Assembly (NCBI RefSeq): GCF_025152405.1
Contig: NZ_CP102292.1
Span: forward strand, 1,302,001 to 1,366,000
Reading direction: 5' to 3'
Length of the DNA stretch: 64,000 bases
From: [Ruminococcus] lactaris ATCC 29176
GTDB taxonomy: Bacteria > Bacillota > Clostridia > Lachnospirales > Lachnospiraceae
Of this stretch, positions 37,053-46,239 are shown piece after piece. The translations under genes were made by a program, and so were the position numbers. The notes beneath the pieces were generated by a model, which was given only the letters and a program-made list of their open reading frames with translations, was not told the origin of the DNA and did not search any database. The stretch's first letter is position 1. Each line of letters starts with the position of its first letter.

Positions 37053-37764
37053 CCGTCGTCACCTCCATAAATATATCCTCCAAGGACTGATTCTTAACTA
37101 CCTCTTCCATATTTCCTGAAGTAACAAGCTTACCATCCTTAATAATTGCAATCTTATTGCAAAGCTTCTGAGCCACCTCAAGCACATGAGTAGAAAAGAA
37201 TATTGCACTTCCCTGTCGGCACAGCTCCTTCATAATATTTTTTAAGTCAAGTGCAGCCTTAGGATCAAGTCCAACAAATGGTTCATCAAGAACCAACAGT
37301 TTTGGCTCATGAACTAACGCAGAAATAATAGCCACCTTCTGCTTCATACCATGGGAATAAGATGAAATCAAATCGCCAAGATTCTCTGTAATTCCAAAAA
37401 GATCTCCATAAGTTTTAATTCTTTCCTGTCTGACACTCTGTTCAATCCCGAATATATCTGCAACAAAATTAAGATACTGAATACCTGTAAGAAATTCATA
37501 TATATCTGGATTATCTGGAATATATGCCGTTATACTCTTACATTCCATAGGCTCCTTTTTTACCGAATGTCCATCAATATAAATCTCTCCCTCAGTAAAT
37601 TCTAACACTCCCACTACCGATTTGATAGTAGTACTCTTACCTGCACCATTGTGTCCAATAAAGCCGTAGATATCTCCAGCCTCCACCGTAATGCATAAAT
37701 TATCAACCGCCTTTTTATTACCCTTGTAGGTCTTTGAAAAATTCTTGATTTCTAATATATTCAT
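37042..37764 (-). CDS. ABC exporter ATPase
   Basis: 240 residues, AAAGGAG before the ATG. Walker A GHNGAGKST, a Q-loop region AYIPDNPDIYEFLTG, signature SYSHGMKQKV, Walker B LLVLDEPFVGLD and H-loop FSTHVLEVAQ are all present and in order. It is first in a three-gene operon with the permease and the XRE regulator. Unlike the two broken ABC ATPases elsewhere in the window, this one looks fully functional. Confidence 0.92.
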   Translation of the reverse strand: MNILEIKNFSKTYKGNKKAVDNLCITVEAGDIYGFIGHNGAGKSTTIKSVVGVLEFTEGEIYIDGHSVKKEPMECKSITAYIPDNPDIYEFLTGIQYLNFVADIFGIEQSVRQERIKTYGDLFGITENLGDLISSYSHGMKQKVAIISALVHEPKLLVLDEPFVGLDPKAALDLKNIMKELCRQGSAIFFSTHVLEVAQKLCNKIAIIKDGKLVTSGNMEEVVKNQSLEDIFMEVTTDDK

Positions 37765-37904
37765 ATAATCTACTCCTTTGATTAAGTGTTTATGATTATA
37801 TTATACTCACTTCACCCAGACACACAATGGATTTGACGTTGATTTTTGTTTATAAAGTTAACTTGTGGTTGATTTAATGTAAGCACTTAGTTTTTGGGTA
37901 ACTA

Positions 37905-37978
37905 GTATAATTCACTTTAAATAACAAACCAAATCTGAGGGTACATCTAACGAAGCAATTGCTGACAAACTGGATATT
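37905..37978 (+). mobile_element. IS630 copy-A-type remnant (internally deleted)
   Basis: Begins with CTAGTATAATTCACTTTAAATAAC, shortened here as the copy-A left end, then jumps to the transposase segment coding for an NEAIADKLDIE-like stretch. About 74 bp remain. It is followed by a short open stretch ending GSSKSYEEI that I cannot assign. This fills the gap between the exporter operon and queF; no other gene is seen in 37765-38046. Confidence 0.75.
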
Positions 37979-38046
37979 GAAGAGTTATTGAAAGCAATCG
38001 AAGGAAGTAGCAAGAGCTATGAGGAAATCTGACAGATGGCTTTTCC

Positions 38047-38529
38047 TTACCTATTATCCACCTTCTCCGGATACATATCATGATTTGCCATACGGTTAAA
38101 TGCCACATCTTCCCACTTAGTTCCTGGCTTCCCATAATTGCAGTATGGATCAATGGAGATTCCGCCACGAGGTGTGAATTTGCCCCACACTTCAATATAT
38201 TTTGGTTCCATCAGCTTAATCAAATCCTTCATAATCACGTTCACGCAATCCTCGTGAAAATCGCCATGATTACGGAAAGAAAACAGGTACAGCTTTAAGC
38301 TCTTGCTTTCCACCATTCTCTCGCCTGGGACATACGAAATAATAATGTTTGCAAAATCAGGCTGTCCTGTAATTGGACAGAGACTTGTGAATTCCGGACA
38401 GTTAAACTTCACGAAATAGTCATTTTCTGGATGTTTGTTTACAAATGTTTCAAGCAGGTCAGGGTTGTAATCTGTCTCGTAATTGTTCTGCTGGTTGCCT
38501 AATAATGTTAAATTCTCTTTTTCTCTCAT
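38047..38529 (-). CDS. queF: NADPH-dependent 7-cyano-7-deazaguanine (preQ0) reductase
   Basis: 160 residues from the ATG at 38529 (GGAGA upstream; a TTG 12 bp earlier is less likely). Short, YkvM-type Que[14 protein letters not shown] carries the catalytic cysteine that forms the thioimide with preQ0, and [20 protein letters not shown] is the QueF substrate-binding motif. It reduces preQ0 to preQ1, the committed precursor of queuosine in tRNA. Its presence as last gene of the operon argues for tRNA queuosine rather than DNA modification as the pathway product. Confidence 0.95.
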   Translation of the reverse strand: MREKENLTLLGNQQNNYETDYNPDLLETFVNKHPENDYFVKFNCPEFTSLCPITGQPDFANIIISYVPGERMVESKSLKLYLFSFRNHGDFHEDCVNVIMKDLIKLMEPKYIEVWGKFTPRGGISIDPYCNYGKPGTKWEDVAFNRMANHDMYPEKVDNR

Positions 38530-38544
38530 AGCTTTCTCCAATTT

Positions 38545-39228
38545 CTATTTTATTGCAGGGTCACTTACCCCATTTGCTGCAAATGCAGCCGCTCTGTCGA
38601 TACAGGTTCCACATTTGCCGCAAGGCTCATCTTTCCCTTCATAGCAGGACCAGGTAAGCTCGTATGGTGCGTTAAGCTCTAAGCCCATCTTCACCACCTC
38701 CGCCTTAGTCATATTCACAAATGGCGCCTCCACCTTTAACTGATGTCCTGAGCCCTCAAAAATCGCCTGATTCATAGCATCATTAAACACCGGTGAACAG
38801 TCTGGGTAGGCAAAACCGGCGGAATCATCTGCATGTGCGCCATAAAGAATCACGCTGCAGTCCTTGCTTAGTGCAATGCTTGCCGCCGATGAAAGAAACA
38901 GTCCATTTCGAAATGGCACATAGGTGCTTACAGGCTTTTCGCCCTCCGTCTTTTCAATCTGCTTGGCATAGCTCTCCTCTGGAATTTCCTCTGTAGACTG
39001 CTGCAATAAAGAGCAGTTGCTATATTGAAAAATCTTACTCAGGTCCAAGAATAACTGCTCAACTCCATAAAATGCAGAAACAGCCTTTGCCGCCTGAATT
39101 TCTTTATCGTGCTTCTGTCCATAAGAAACTGACAGAGCAATTACATTGTCCTTTCCATATCGGCTCACTGCCAATGCCAGTGCCGTAGTGGAATCCACGC
39201 CACCACTTGATAATACTAATGCTTTCAT
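38545..39228 (-). CDS. queC: 7-cyano-7-deazaguanine (preQ0) synthase
   Basis: 227 residues. ATP pyrophosphatase motif LSSGGVDSTTALAL at the N-terminus and the zinc cysteines in SCYEGKDEPCGKCGTCIDR near the C-terminus. It converts 7-carboxy-7-deazaguanine to preQ0 with ATP and ammonia. It follows folE after 10 bp and precedes queF by 15 bp, so both are in one transcript. Confidence 0.96.
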   Translation of the reverse strand: MKALVLSSGGVDSTTALALAVSRYGKDNVIALSVSYGQKHDKEIQAAKAVSAFYGVEQLFLDLSKIFQYSNCSLLQQSTEEIPEESYAKQIEKTEGEKPVSTYVPFRNGLFLSSAASIALSKDCSVILYGAHADDSAGFAYPDCSPVFNDAMNQAIFEGSGHQLKVEAPFVNMTKAEVVKMGLELNAPYELTWSCYEGKDEPCGKCGTCIDRAAAFAANGVSDPAIK

Positions 39229-39238
39229 AACTTCCTCC

Positions 39239-39808
39239 CTATCTTAGATACATTTGTAATGCTGCATCGTCTTTAAAACTTCCTCTTAGCTCTACAGTCA
39301 TTGTTCTCGTGTTGTTTTTCTTAATTCCTCTTGCCGACACACAACTGTGATACCCTTCAAGCACTACGGCAACATCTTCACTTCCTGTTATCTCTGCCAT
39401 AATATCCGCAATATCCTGACCAATTCTTTCCTGTAGCTGCAGTCTTCTTCCAACCATATCGCATATTCTTGCAATTTTTGATAAGCCTATAACCTTCCCA
39501 TTAGGAATGTACGCAACTGTGGCCTTCATGTCATACATAAGTGCCATATGGTGCTCGCAGTAAGAAAACAGATCGATGTCCTTCATAACTACAACCTTTG
39601 AAGTATCAAGCTCCTCAATTCCATCCTCAAATGTCTTATCAAACATCTGTGCAATTTCGTGATTGGAGTAATTCATCCCAAGAAAGACCTCCTCGTACAT
39701 CTTCGCGACTCGCTTTGGTGTATCCTTTAAGCCCTCCCTCTCGGGGTCGTCGCCCAACGCAACAAGAATCCCTCTAATATGCTCCTCAATCGCTTTCGTA
39801 TCTATCAT
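39239..39808 (-). CDS. folE: GTP cyclohydrolase I
   Basis: 189 residues, the usual length. Zinc and substrate motifs [15 protein letters not shown] and the later [16 protein letters not shown] are intact. It makes dihydroneopterin triphosphate from GTP, the entry substrate for QueD here and for folate. The start overlaps the queE stop by 1 bp. Being inside the que operon, this copy is probably dedicated to queuosine. Confidence 0.95.
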   Translation of the reverse strand: MIDTKAIEEHIRGILVALGDDPEREGLKDTPKRVAKMYEEVFLGMNYSNHEIAQMFDKTFEDGIEELDTSKVVVMKDIDLFSYCEHHMALMYDMKATVAYIPNGKVIGLSKIARICDMVGRRLQLQERIGQDIADIMAEITGSEDVAVVLEGYHSCVSARGIKKNNTRTMTVELRGSFKDDAALQMYLR

Positions 39809-40473
39809 TATACGCCCCTTTCCTCTGGGTTCCAGATTACCTTGTGCATCTGAATCTGAAGACGCACGTCATTCATCCTTTTACTGGTCATGAAATTCAC
39901 GATTTCCACTGGCTCAATTGAACCAAATACTGGACTTATGAATACCTGGCACCTTTCTGTCAGATGAAATTTTCCAATTATTTTCTCTGCACATTCCAAA
40001 TCCTTGACACTGCCCGAAACAAACTTGACTGTGTCCTGCTTTCTTAGAACTTCCATATTGGAGAGAATCATTTTCTCCTCACAGCCGCTGGATGGCAGCT
40101 TGTAATCCATAGTAAGGCTAAGTTTTTCTTTTGAAAATGCATTGGCAAGGGGAGCAATATCAACAGCCCCATTAGTTTCTATCTCTACTCTGATGTCCGA
40201 TTTATTCAATAACTTTTCTACTAAACTTCTAATATCCTTCTGTAATAAAGGCTCTCCCCCTGTCAGCGTCACATTTTTAATACCTGTCTCACTGACATAT
40301 TCGCAAATATCATCCGGCGAAAGCTCCTCATAATCACAAGCTGGCTCATTGGCCCACTTTGTGTCACAGTAGGAGCAGTTTAAGTTACAGCCCTTGAATC
40401 TGATAAACACCGCCAATTCTCCGGCTCTTCTTCCCTCTCCATTAATACTTATAAATTTCTCAACAACTTTCAT
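39808..40473 (-). CDS. queE: 7-carboxy-7-deazaguanine synthase (radical SAM)
   Basis: 221 residues. The radical SAM cluster motif is [15 protein letters not shown] (CX3CX2C), followed by [11 protein letters not shown], the GGEP SAM-binding motif. It performs the ring contraction of 6-carboxytetrahydropterin. It is a short-form QueE, 15 bp after queD. RBS AAAGGAAAG. Confidence 0.95.
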   Translation of the reverse strand: MKVVEKFISINGEGRRAGELAVFIRFKGCNLNCSYCDTKWANEPACDYEELSPDDICEYVSETGIKNVTLTGGEPLLQKDIRSLVEKLLNKSDIRVEIETNGAVDIAPLANAFSKEKLSLTMDYKLPSSGCEEKMILSNMEVLRKQDTVKFVSGSVKDLECAEKIIGKFHLTERCQVFISPVFGSIEPVEIVNFMTSKRMNDVRLQIQMHKVIWNPEERGV

Positions 40474-40488
40474 ATTAGTTTCTTTCCT

Positions 40489-40908
40489 TTATTCTTCGTA
40501 TGCTGCCAGGTTATTAGGTGTCTCATATACTTCCACTCTGTGGATTGGAAAGCCTTTTTCACTCATCAGCTCATAGAAATATTTTGAAAAATGCTCCGCA
40601 GTAGGTCTGAAACCAACTTCAATCATACGAAACTCTTCCGCCTGTAAAGCAGCAATTGTCGCACCTTTAAGAGAACCTTTTTCATAAATCAAGCTGTGGT
40701 CAAAATCATCACAGATATCCTCCAAGGCATTTTTTAAATCAGAGAAATCCACAAGCATTCCTCTTGTCTGCCCTTCATCCTTTAACTGGTCTGCTGCTAT
40801 TTCAACAACAACTCTCCAACGGTGTCCATGAAGATTCCTGCATTTTCCGTTATACCCTTTAAGAAAATGTGCAGAATCAAAGCTACTCTCGGTTTTTAAA
40901 TAATACAT
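40489..40908 (-). CDS. queD: 6-carboxytetrahydropterin synthase
   Basis: 139 residues. Zinc-binding histidines in SFDSAHFL and RNLHGHRW, and the catalytic cysteine in NGKCRNLHGH. It converts dihydroneopterin triphosphate to 6-carboxytetrahydropterin. First gene of the que operon, with TAGGAGA before the ATG, and preceded by a leader with alternative hairpins. Confidence 0.95.
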   Translation of the reverse strand: MYYLKTESSFDSAHFLKGYNGKCRNLHGHRWRVVVEIAADQLKDEGQTRGMLVDFSDLKNALEDICDDFDHSLIYEKGSLKGATIAALQAEEFRMIEVGFRPTAEHFSKYFYELMSEKGFPIHRVEVYETPNNLAAYEE

Positions 40909-40991
40909 ACTAATATCTCCTATATAATCTGGTAATTATAAAAACAGAATTGCTTAGAAAAGAACGTGCCCCACTATGAGTACATATAGAA

Positions 40992-41055
40992 AGCCCTGTA
41001 AATGTATACACACCTACAGGGCTAAATTACATAAAAAGTCTTCTTAGCAGCCCTG
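40992..41055 (-). promoter_or_regulatory. Leader with mutually exclusive hairpins upstream of queD (riboswitch or attenuator candidate)
   Basis: On the minus strand three segments occur in order: CAGGGCT (41055-41049), AGCCCTG (41023-41017) and CAGGGCT (40998-40992). The middle can pair with either neighbour, giving an anti-terminator-like or terminator-like fold; the downstream stem extends to AGCCCTGTA/TACAGGGCT and is followed by TTTCTATAT. Que operons are commonly controlled by preQ1 riboswitches. I could not match the class-I aptamer, so the class is open. Confidence 0.55.
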
Positions 41056-41161
41056 GTTTTATTTAACGACAGGATGGTACAAACGAACTGTCGTGCATTT
41101 TTATGCGATATATCTATTATAAGTATTTTTTTTGATATGTCAATCTTAAATTGCTCTACTG

Positions 41162-41557
41162 TTATTTTTCCCCCAGAAGCTGCACCTTTACCACGTTCAT
41201 TATACGTGCCGGGTATGTTTCCTGGATTTCTCCTGCAAATGTTATTGAAACCATATCATTTACTGCCAAGTCGGACACTTCAATCTCTGTTCCTCTCCAC
41301 TCCAAAGCAGTTTCTTCCGCAAGTAAAAACACAAACTCACCACGGTAGTTTATGTCATTTGCCTCAATTCCCTTAACAGTAAAATTCTTATCGTTAATCT
41401 GGGTAATTGTTGCATAGAAGGTCTCTGTTTCCTCCTTCGTCCATGAAGTTTTATTCTTATCCACTGCCACTTTATAGCCTATGAAAAATGATGCAACTGC
41501 GACTACTGCCAAAAGAATGCACACACCCGCAATGCTGGCTTTTCTTGACTTCCCCAT
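41162..41557 (-). CDS. Membrane-anchored small protein, unknown function
   Basis: 131 residues, AAGGAGG before the ATG. An N-terminal helix (ASIAGVCILLAVVAVASFFIGY) is a membrane anchor or signal peptide without a lipobox. The extracytoplasmic part (FYATITQINDKNFTVKGIEA) is a beta-rich fold of the kind found in YobA/DUF3221-like proteins. Monocistronic between a HAD remnant and the que leader; no link to queuosine is implied. Confidence 0.65.
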   Translation of the reverse strand: MGKSRKASIAGVCILLAVVAVASFFIGYKVAVDKNKTSWTKEETETFYATITQINDKNFTVKGIEANDINYRGEFVFLLAEETALEWRGTEIEVSDLAVNDMVSITFAGEIQETYPARIMNVVKVQLLGEK

Positions 41558-41592
41558 CTATTATTCCTCCTTTTTCCCTAGAAGAATTTCCC

Positions 41593-41742
41593 TTACCTTT
41601 CTGGTTCGTACACCGCATCATAATATCCGTAAAATAACGCCAGCTTTTCCCACAGAAGCTCCTGCTCCTCGTCTGTATGAATGTCCACCAGTGTCCCGTA
41701 CAAATCGAAAACGTAATTTTTATAATTTCTGCTTTTATCCAT
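41593..41742 (-). pseudogene. Truncated HAD-superfamily hydrolase, N-terminal remnant
   Basis: 49 residues from an ATG at 41742 to a TAA. It reads MDKSRNYKNYVFDLYGTLVD, with HAD motif I (DLYGTLVD), then stops after EPER. A full HAD hydrolase is about 210-250 residues, so most of the gene is missing. The stretch between it and the macro-domain fragment has no other gene. Confidence 0.7.
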
Positions 41743-41841
41743 TGAAAACCTTCGAAAATACATTTTGCTATTTATATTGTGAGTATATATACTATACTTC
41801 GATTTGTAAAGTGGAAATTTGAGTTCTGCGATGATAGCGGT

Positions 41842-42434
41842 TTATCTCCTACAAAAATAGTGGAGGTTGGTTTCTACGGAGCTCTTTTGTTTCTTCATAT
41901 TCCTGGCAAAGTGTGCTTCGTCGATCAGCTCAAATAATTTGTCATGAAATGAAACGCCAATATTTGCAAGCTGGTCTTCCAAAGAAATGTCTGCTGACAG
42001 CATACAAGGCTCTGCTAACCCTGTATCTTCCTTAATTGGATAGTTATCTTCTGCCTCTCTTTGAAGCATCTCCTCATAGAACGCTTCCTCTGACAATTCT
42101 CTCATGCGAGCACCACTTCTGCTTCGCACTGGATATTCTTTTTTTTGACTTTCCCTGACATAATTAGCATCTATGTAGGAATCAATATCACCCACAATCT
42201 GACCGGAAAGCTGAAAAGACCTTTTATCAAACACTACCAGTATGATTTCAATCTCATTTTCAGTAAGAAACTGGCTGAATACTGACACAGCAATCTGCAA
42301 TGCCTTATCCTTCGGAAATCCATATACTCCTGTCGAAATTAATGGAAATGCTATACTCTCACACTCAAGTTCCAATGCTTTCTGTAATGATTTTCGATAA
42401 CAATTCTCAAGGATTTCAAATTCATGATGCTTTC
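41842..42434 (-). pseudogene. Macro-domain protein, C-terminal part (separated by IS21, 3' end also lost)
   Basis: From the IS21 border the frame reads HHEFEILENCYRKSLQKALE and the macro-domain loop ISTGVYGFPKDKAL, then a linker and ADISLEDQLANIGVSFHDKL. Homologues continue into a roughly 80-residue HTH-like C-terminal domain; here the frame changes after FELIDE into unrelated residues, so the 3' end is broken too. The matching N-terminal part is at 45020-45274. Macro domains bind or hydrolyse ADP-ribose. Confidence 0.8.
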
Positions 42435-42612
42435 TGATTATTCCGGGGCTCTCTGAGCCACCTGTCCGGACTTTGAGAGCCACCATTCCGGAGAATGAGA
42501 GCCATATATTCCGGTAATTCAGAGCCACCTTATTTGGCTCTATTACATATATTTCCTTTATACTGTAAATACACACCTTTGGTGTGAATACAGATAAAGG
42601 AGGTCATAAGTT

Positions 42613-44157
42613 ATGACCAAGTATCGTGAAATCCTACGCTTGAAAAGCTTAGGATTCAGTGAGAGGAACATCGCACAGAGTTGCGGTGTATCCAGAAACA
42701 CAGTCGCTAAGGTTTTGAAAAAGGCAGCGGAAATCAAGCTTTCATGGCCGCTGGATTTCGACATGACCGACAGTGCACTAGAGGAGCTGATGTTTCCTAA
42801 GGATAAGTCGGCAACGAATAAACGCATGCCAAACTTTGACTACATTCGCAAAGAACTTCTGCGAAATGGTGTAAACAAAAAGCTTCTCTGGGTAGAATAC
42901 TGTGAGGAGTGCCGCATGAGCAGCGAAGAGCCTCTAATGTATTCTCAGTTCTGCTACTACATCCAGAAGGATGAAGAAAAACGCAGGGCTACCATGCGTA
43001 TCCCCAGAAAACCAGGTGAACAGATTGAAGTTGACTGGGCCGGTGACCCTGCCCACATCATTGATCCGGACACCGGAGAAATCACAGATGCATGGATATT
43101 TGTAGGTGTATTAACTTACAGTCAGTATGCTTTTGTAAAAGCATATATGAATGAGAAAATCGACAACTGGATCAAAGCTCATGTCCAGATGTTTGATTTC
43201 TTTGGAGGTGTCACACCTATGCTCGTTTCTGATAACTGTACAACCGCAGTGAATCATAAAAAGAGTGACTGGTACAACACTGCCTTAAACACAACTTATC
43301 ATGAGATGGCAGAACATTACAATCTCGCCATCCTTCCGGCCAGAATCCGGAAACCCAAGGATAAACCGAATGTAGAGGGATCAGTAGGAAAGATATCCAC
43401 ATGGATAACAGCAGCCCTTCGCAATGAGCAGTTTTTCTCTCTTGCAGAATTAAATGCTTCAATCCGTGAAAAACTGGATGCCTACAACGCCCGTAAATTT
43501 CAGAAAAAGGAATGTAGCAGACTCAGTTTATTTCTTGGGGAAGAAATGCCATTACTGGCTCCGTTGCCTGCTACACCTTTTGAACTGGCTGAGTGGAAAC
43601 AAGCCACCGTCCAGTTTAACTATCACATCGCAGTAGACAGAATGTTCTACTCCGTGCCTTATCAGTATATCAAAAATAAGGTGGATGTGCGTATAACAGA
43701 TACAACGGTTGAAATATTTTATAATCACAATCGTATTGCCTCTCACAGACGACTCTATGGAAGAAGCGGTCAGTATTCTACAGTGACAGAACATATGCCA
43801 CAGGAACACCAGAAATATCTGGAATGGAACGGTGACCGGTTCCGTAAGTGGGCTGATTCGATTGGAATTAACACAAGCAAGGTTGTCGATGCAATACTTA
43901 CCTCCGGCAGGATTGAACAGCAATCCTACAGAAGCTGCATGGGATTACTGAAACTGGCAGAAAAATATTCGCCTGGAAAACTGGAGCAGGTCTGTGCTAA
44001 GGCACTTTCTTATTCCGGTAAACCCAGCTATAAAAGTATCAAAAATCTATTGGCTGCTGTGAAGAATGTACCTGGTACTGAACCAGAAGCATCTCAAGCA
44101 GAAAAACCACACGGCATAACCAGAGGAGCCAGATACTATGGAGGTAAACAATCATGA
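42613..44157 (+). CDS. istA: IS21 transposase IstA
   Basis: 514 residues. N-terminal HTH (ERNIAQSCGVSRNTVAKVL), then the rve DDE domain with EQIEVDWAGDPA (first D), MLVSDNCTTAV (second D) and KPNVEGSVGKIS (E), and a C-terminal beta-barrel. Frame intact, overlapping istB by 4 bp (ATGA). Likely active. Confidence 0.95.
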   Translation: MTKYREILRLKSLGFSERNIAQSCGVSRNTVAKVLKKAAEIKLSWPLDFDMTDSALEELMFPKDKSATNKRMPNFDYIRKELLRNGVNKKLLWVEYCEECRMSSEEPLMYSQFCYYIQKDEEKRRATMRIPRKPGEQIEVDWAGDPAHIIDPDTGEITDAWIFVGVLTYSQYAFVKAYMNEKIDNWIKAHVQMFDFFGGVTPMLVSDNCTTAVNHKKSDWYNTALNTTYHEMAEHYNLAILPARIRKPKDKPNVEGSVGKISTWITAALRNEQFFSLAELNASIREKLDAYNARKFQKKECSRLSLFLGEEMPLLAPLPATPFELAEWKQATVQFNYHIAVDRMFYSVPYQYIKNKVDVRITDTTVEIFYNHNRIASHRRLYGRSGQYSTVTEHMPQEHQKYLEWNGDRFRKWADSIGINTSKVVDAILTSGRIEQQSYRSCMGLLKLAEKYSPGKLEQVCAKALSYSGKPSYKSIKNLLAAVKNVPGTEPEASQAEKPHGITRGARYYGGKQS

Positions 44158-44930
44158 CAAATCAAAGTACAATCGATAAACTTATTGAAATGCGTCTGAC
44201 TGCTATGGCGGATGCATTCCGCATCCAGATGGATGATCCTACAATGAAGGAAGTGCCGTTCGAGGATCGGTTCGGTATGCTTGTTGATGTCGAATACAGC
44301 AACCGTAAAAACAATCGTCTGAAAAGGCTGATCCGCCAGGCTGAACTTGAGCAGCCAGATGCGAGCATTGCAGCAATTGATTATCATTCTGGGCGAAAAC
44401 TGAACAAAGCATTGATTAATCGTCTGGCAACCTGTGAATACATTACAGAATACCGGAACATCTTTATTACTGGAGCAACTGGAAGCGGTAAAACCTACAT
44501 GGCCTGTGCCTTTGGCATGGAAGCATGCAAGCACTATTACTCAGTACGGTATGTACGACTTCCTGATCTATTATTGGACTTACAGGCTGCCAGGGACAAT
44601 GGAACTTTCTCGACTGCCCTGAAGAAATACACTAAGCCAATAGTACTGATTATTGATGAGTGGCTGCTTCTTAAATTGACAGAAGCTGAAGCCAGAAATC
44701 TTTTTGAACTGATACATAAAAGACGAAAAAAATCTTCAACGATCTTTTGTTCTCAGTTCCGTGAAAGTGAATGGTACCAGCAAATCTGTGATGGTGAAAG
44801 TACTCTTGCTGATGCCATCATGGATCGTATATCGTATGATTCTTATAAGATCGATATTGAAAGTGTTGACCCATCTAAAGACCTCTCTATGAGAGAAGTG
44901 TATGGACTGGATCCTGCAATGGCAAAGTAA
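44154..44930 (+). CDS. istB: IS21 helper ATPase IstB
   Basis: 258 residues, DnaA/DnaC-like AAA+ protein. Walker A GATGSGKTYMA and Walker B VLIIDEWLL are intact. IstB delivers target DNA to IstA. The start overlaps istA, so translation is coupled. Confidence 0.95.
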   Translation: MTNQSTIDKLIEMRLTAMADAFRIQMDDPTMKEVPFEDRFGMLVDVEYSNRKNNRLKRLIRQAELEQPDASIAAIDYHSGRKLNKALINRLATCEYITEYRNIFITGATGSGKTYMACAFGMEACKHYYSVRYVRLPDLLLDLQAARDNGTFSTALKKYTKPIVLIIDEWLLLKLTEAEARNLFELIHKRRKKSSTIFCSQFRESEWYQQICDGESTLADAIMDRISYDSYKIDIESVDPSKDLSMREVYGLDPAMAK

Positions 44931-45019
44931 CTTAATAAATAAAATGGGGTGGCTCCGTTAGTCCGGACAGGTGGCTCTCGCCACACCGGACTGGCGGCTC
45001 TGCCGCACCGTAATATTCA

Positions 45020-45274
45020 CTTTCCATCTGTCCATACCGGTCCTACTGTATGAATAATATATTTTGCCTTTAGATTATATGCACCGGTAACAGCAATATC
45101 ACCTCTTGCAATCTTACCAATACCTGCTCTTTCGGCAAGAAGCTGTTCTTTTCCTGCTGCTTCATATATTGCTAAGTCCGTGCCACTTGCACATATCGGA
45201 TTTGGATTAGCAGTATTTACGATTACATCTGCTTTTACCTTTGTTATATCGTTGCGAATTATCTTAAATGGCAT
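45020..45274 (-). pseudogene. Macro-domain protein, N-terminal part (interrupted by IS21)
   Basis: The frame begins MPFKIIRNDITKVKADVIVN, continues NTANPNPICASGTDLAIYEAAG (the ADP-ribose loop, here given in part) and IIHTVGPVWTDGK, then enters IS21. Removing the IS and one CTTTC copy joins GPVWTDGK to HHEFEILEN in frame with the part at 41842-42434. It was the last gene of the helicase/PLD/GIY-YIG operon, 51 bp after the GIY-YIG gene. Macro-domain proteins in defence contexts can act on ADP-ribose signals or ADP-ribosylated DNA. Confidence 0.85.
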
Positions 45275-45325
45275 TACATATCTCCTTATCTCCTAATTCT
45301 CATCTGATTTGCAATAACATTAGTT

Positions 45326-46204
45326 TCATTTTGTTTCATCACTTTCAATATCTTTAAGTGTAATACCGTCTGCATTTTTCCAGCTTGTCAATCCGTTAGC
45401 ACTCTTACCTACCACAAACATTGCTGCACCAGATGGACTTGAAAACAAAACATCCTCCTGTAGAATACCCTCTACAATATTAGCTTTACTTCTTTTTTCT
45501 TTAATACCTGCTGAGATTGTCTCATCATACTCTTGAGCAATATGACTCCCATTTAGCACTACAAAGCCTTCAGATGTACGGATACCATCAGCTTCTATCT
45601 TTCCTATTCCCTTCACTGTTCTTTCCAAGTGCAACTTTATTTCTTCTTTTTCAATTTCGTTACCATCATTTTCTTCTATAGCTGCTGGTTTATTGACAGG
45701 TTCCAATACTTTGTATCCTAAAACACTTATCAAAATTCTAACATTATCAATAAATTCTTCCATGACTGCTATTTGTGATTCCTTCATCACCGTATTTCGA
45801 TAAGTGTTTTTTGTAAGCACCAGATACCGTTTACACTGTCTTGCAATGTCCACAAATCGATTTTCAAGATAACGAATCAATGCCTTGTTCAGGTCTCTCC
45901 CTATAAAAATCACTGCCGTGGTCCAATAATATTTCTCTTTTTCAGCTTGATAATCTCGCAAATGTTGCAACAAACGTTCTTTTACATTTTCCGCTTCTCC
46001 GATATATACTGAATCTGTTCCATCATCTTCTTTGCAAAAGAGGAAATATACTCCCGCTTGAGCAATATCCTCTCTATGGCACGAAGACACCTCAATTCTT
46101 GGTATCTTAATTGCTTTTCCATTCCAATTTGACAACTCCGCTATAGTCAAGCTATCCGCTGTTCCATTGACCAAAAACAGCTCTATAGACTTTCCATATG
46201 CCAT
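45326..46204 (-). CDS. GIY-YIG nuclease-domain protein with C-terminal DUF4357
   Basis: 292 residues, GGGAGG before the ATG. Residues about 50-140 are a GIY-YIG domain: GVYFLFCKED, VYIGEAENVKERLLQH with the catalytic arginine, and RYLENRFVD with the metal-binding glutamate. The C-terminus (SGAAMFVVGKSANGLTSWKN) is the DUF4357 motif that often accompanies this nuclease. Key residues are present, so nuclease activity is plausible. It is fifth in the minus-strand operon, 35 bp after the 212-residue protein gene. Confidence 0.85.
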   Translation of the reverse strand: MAYGKSIELFLVNGTADSLTIAELSNWNGKAIKIPRIEVSSCHREDIAQAGVYFLFCKEDDGTDSVYIGEAENVKERLLQHLRDYQAEKEKYYWTTAVIFIGRDLNKALIRYLENRFVDIARQCKRYLVLTKNTYRNTVMKESQIAVMEEFIDNVRILISVLGYKVLEPVNKPAAIEENDGNEIEKEEIKLHLERTVKGIGKIEADGIRTSEGFVVLNGSHIAQEYDETISAGIKEKRSKANIVEGILQEDVLFSSPSGAAMFVVGKSANGLTSWKNADGITLKDIESDETK

Positions 46205-46239
46205 TGCTATTCCTCCCTGTTCTATCCTTGGTTTAACAC

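Larger units (their letters stand above)
42435..45019 (+). mobile_element. IS21-family insertion sequence
   Basis: 2585 bp with ends TGATTATTCCGG and, reversed, TGAATATTACGG, starting TG and ending CA as in the family. A 5-bp target duplication CTTTC is at 42430-42434 and 45020-45024. Sub-terminal repeats of GAGAGCCACC type occur at both ends, the usual multiple IstA binding sites. It splits the macro-domain gene. Confidence 0.95.

Noticed and set aside
38047-40908. que genes as part of a Dpd-type DNA modification system
   Set aside because: queF is present, gene order is that of a standard preQ1 operon, and no dpdA-like gene is seen in the window.
40909-41161. Class-I preQ1 aptamer
   Set aside because: The expected short stem with an A-rich tail ending in ACUA was not found; only the switching hairpins are claimed.
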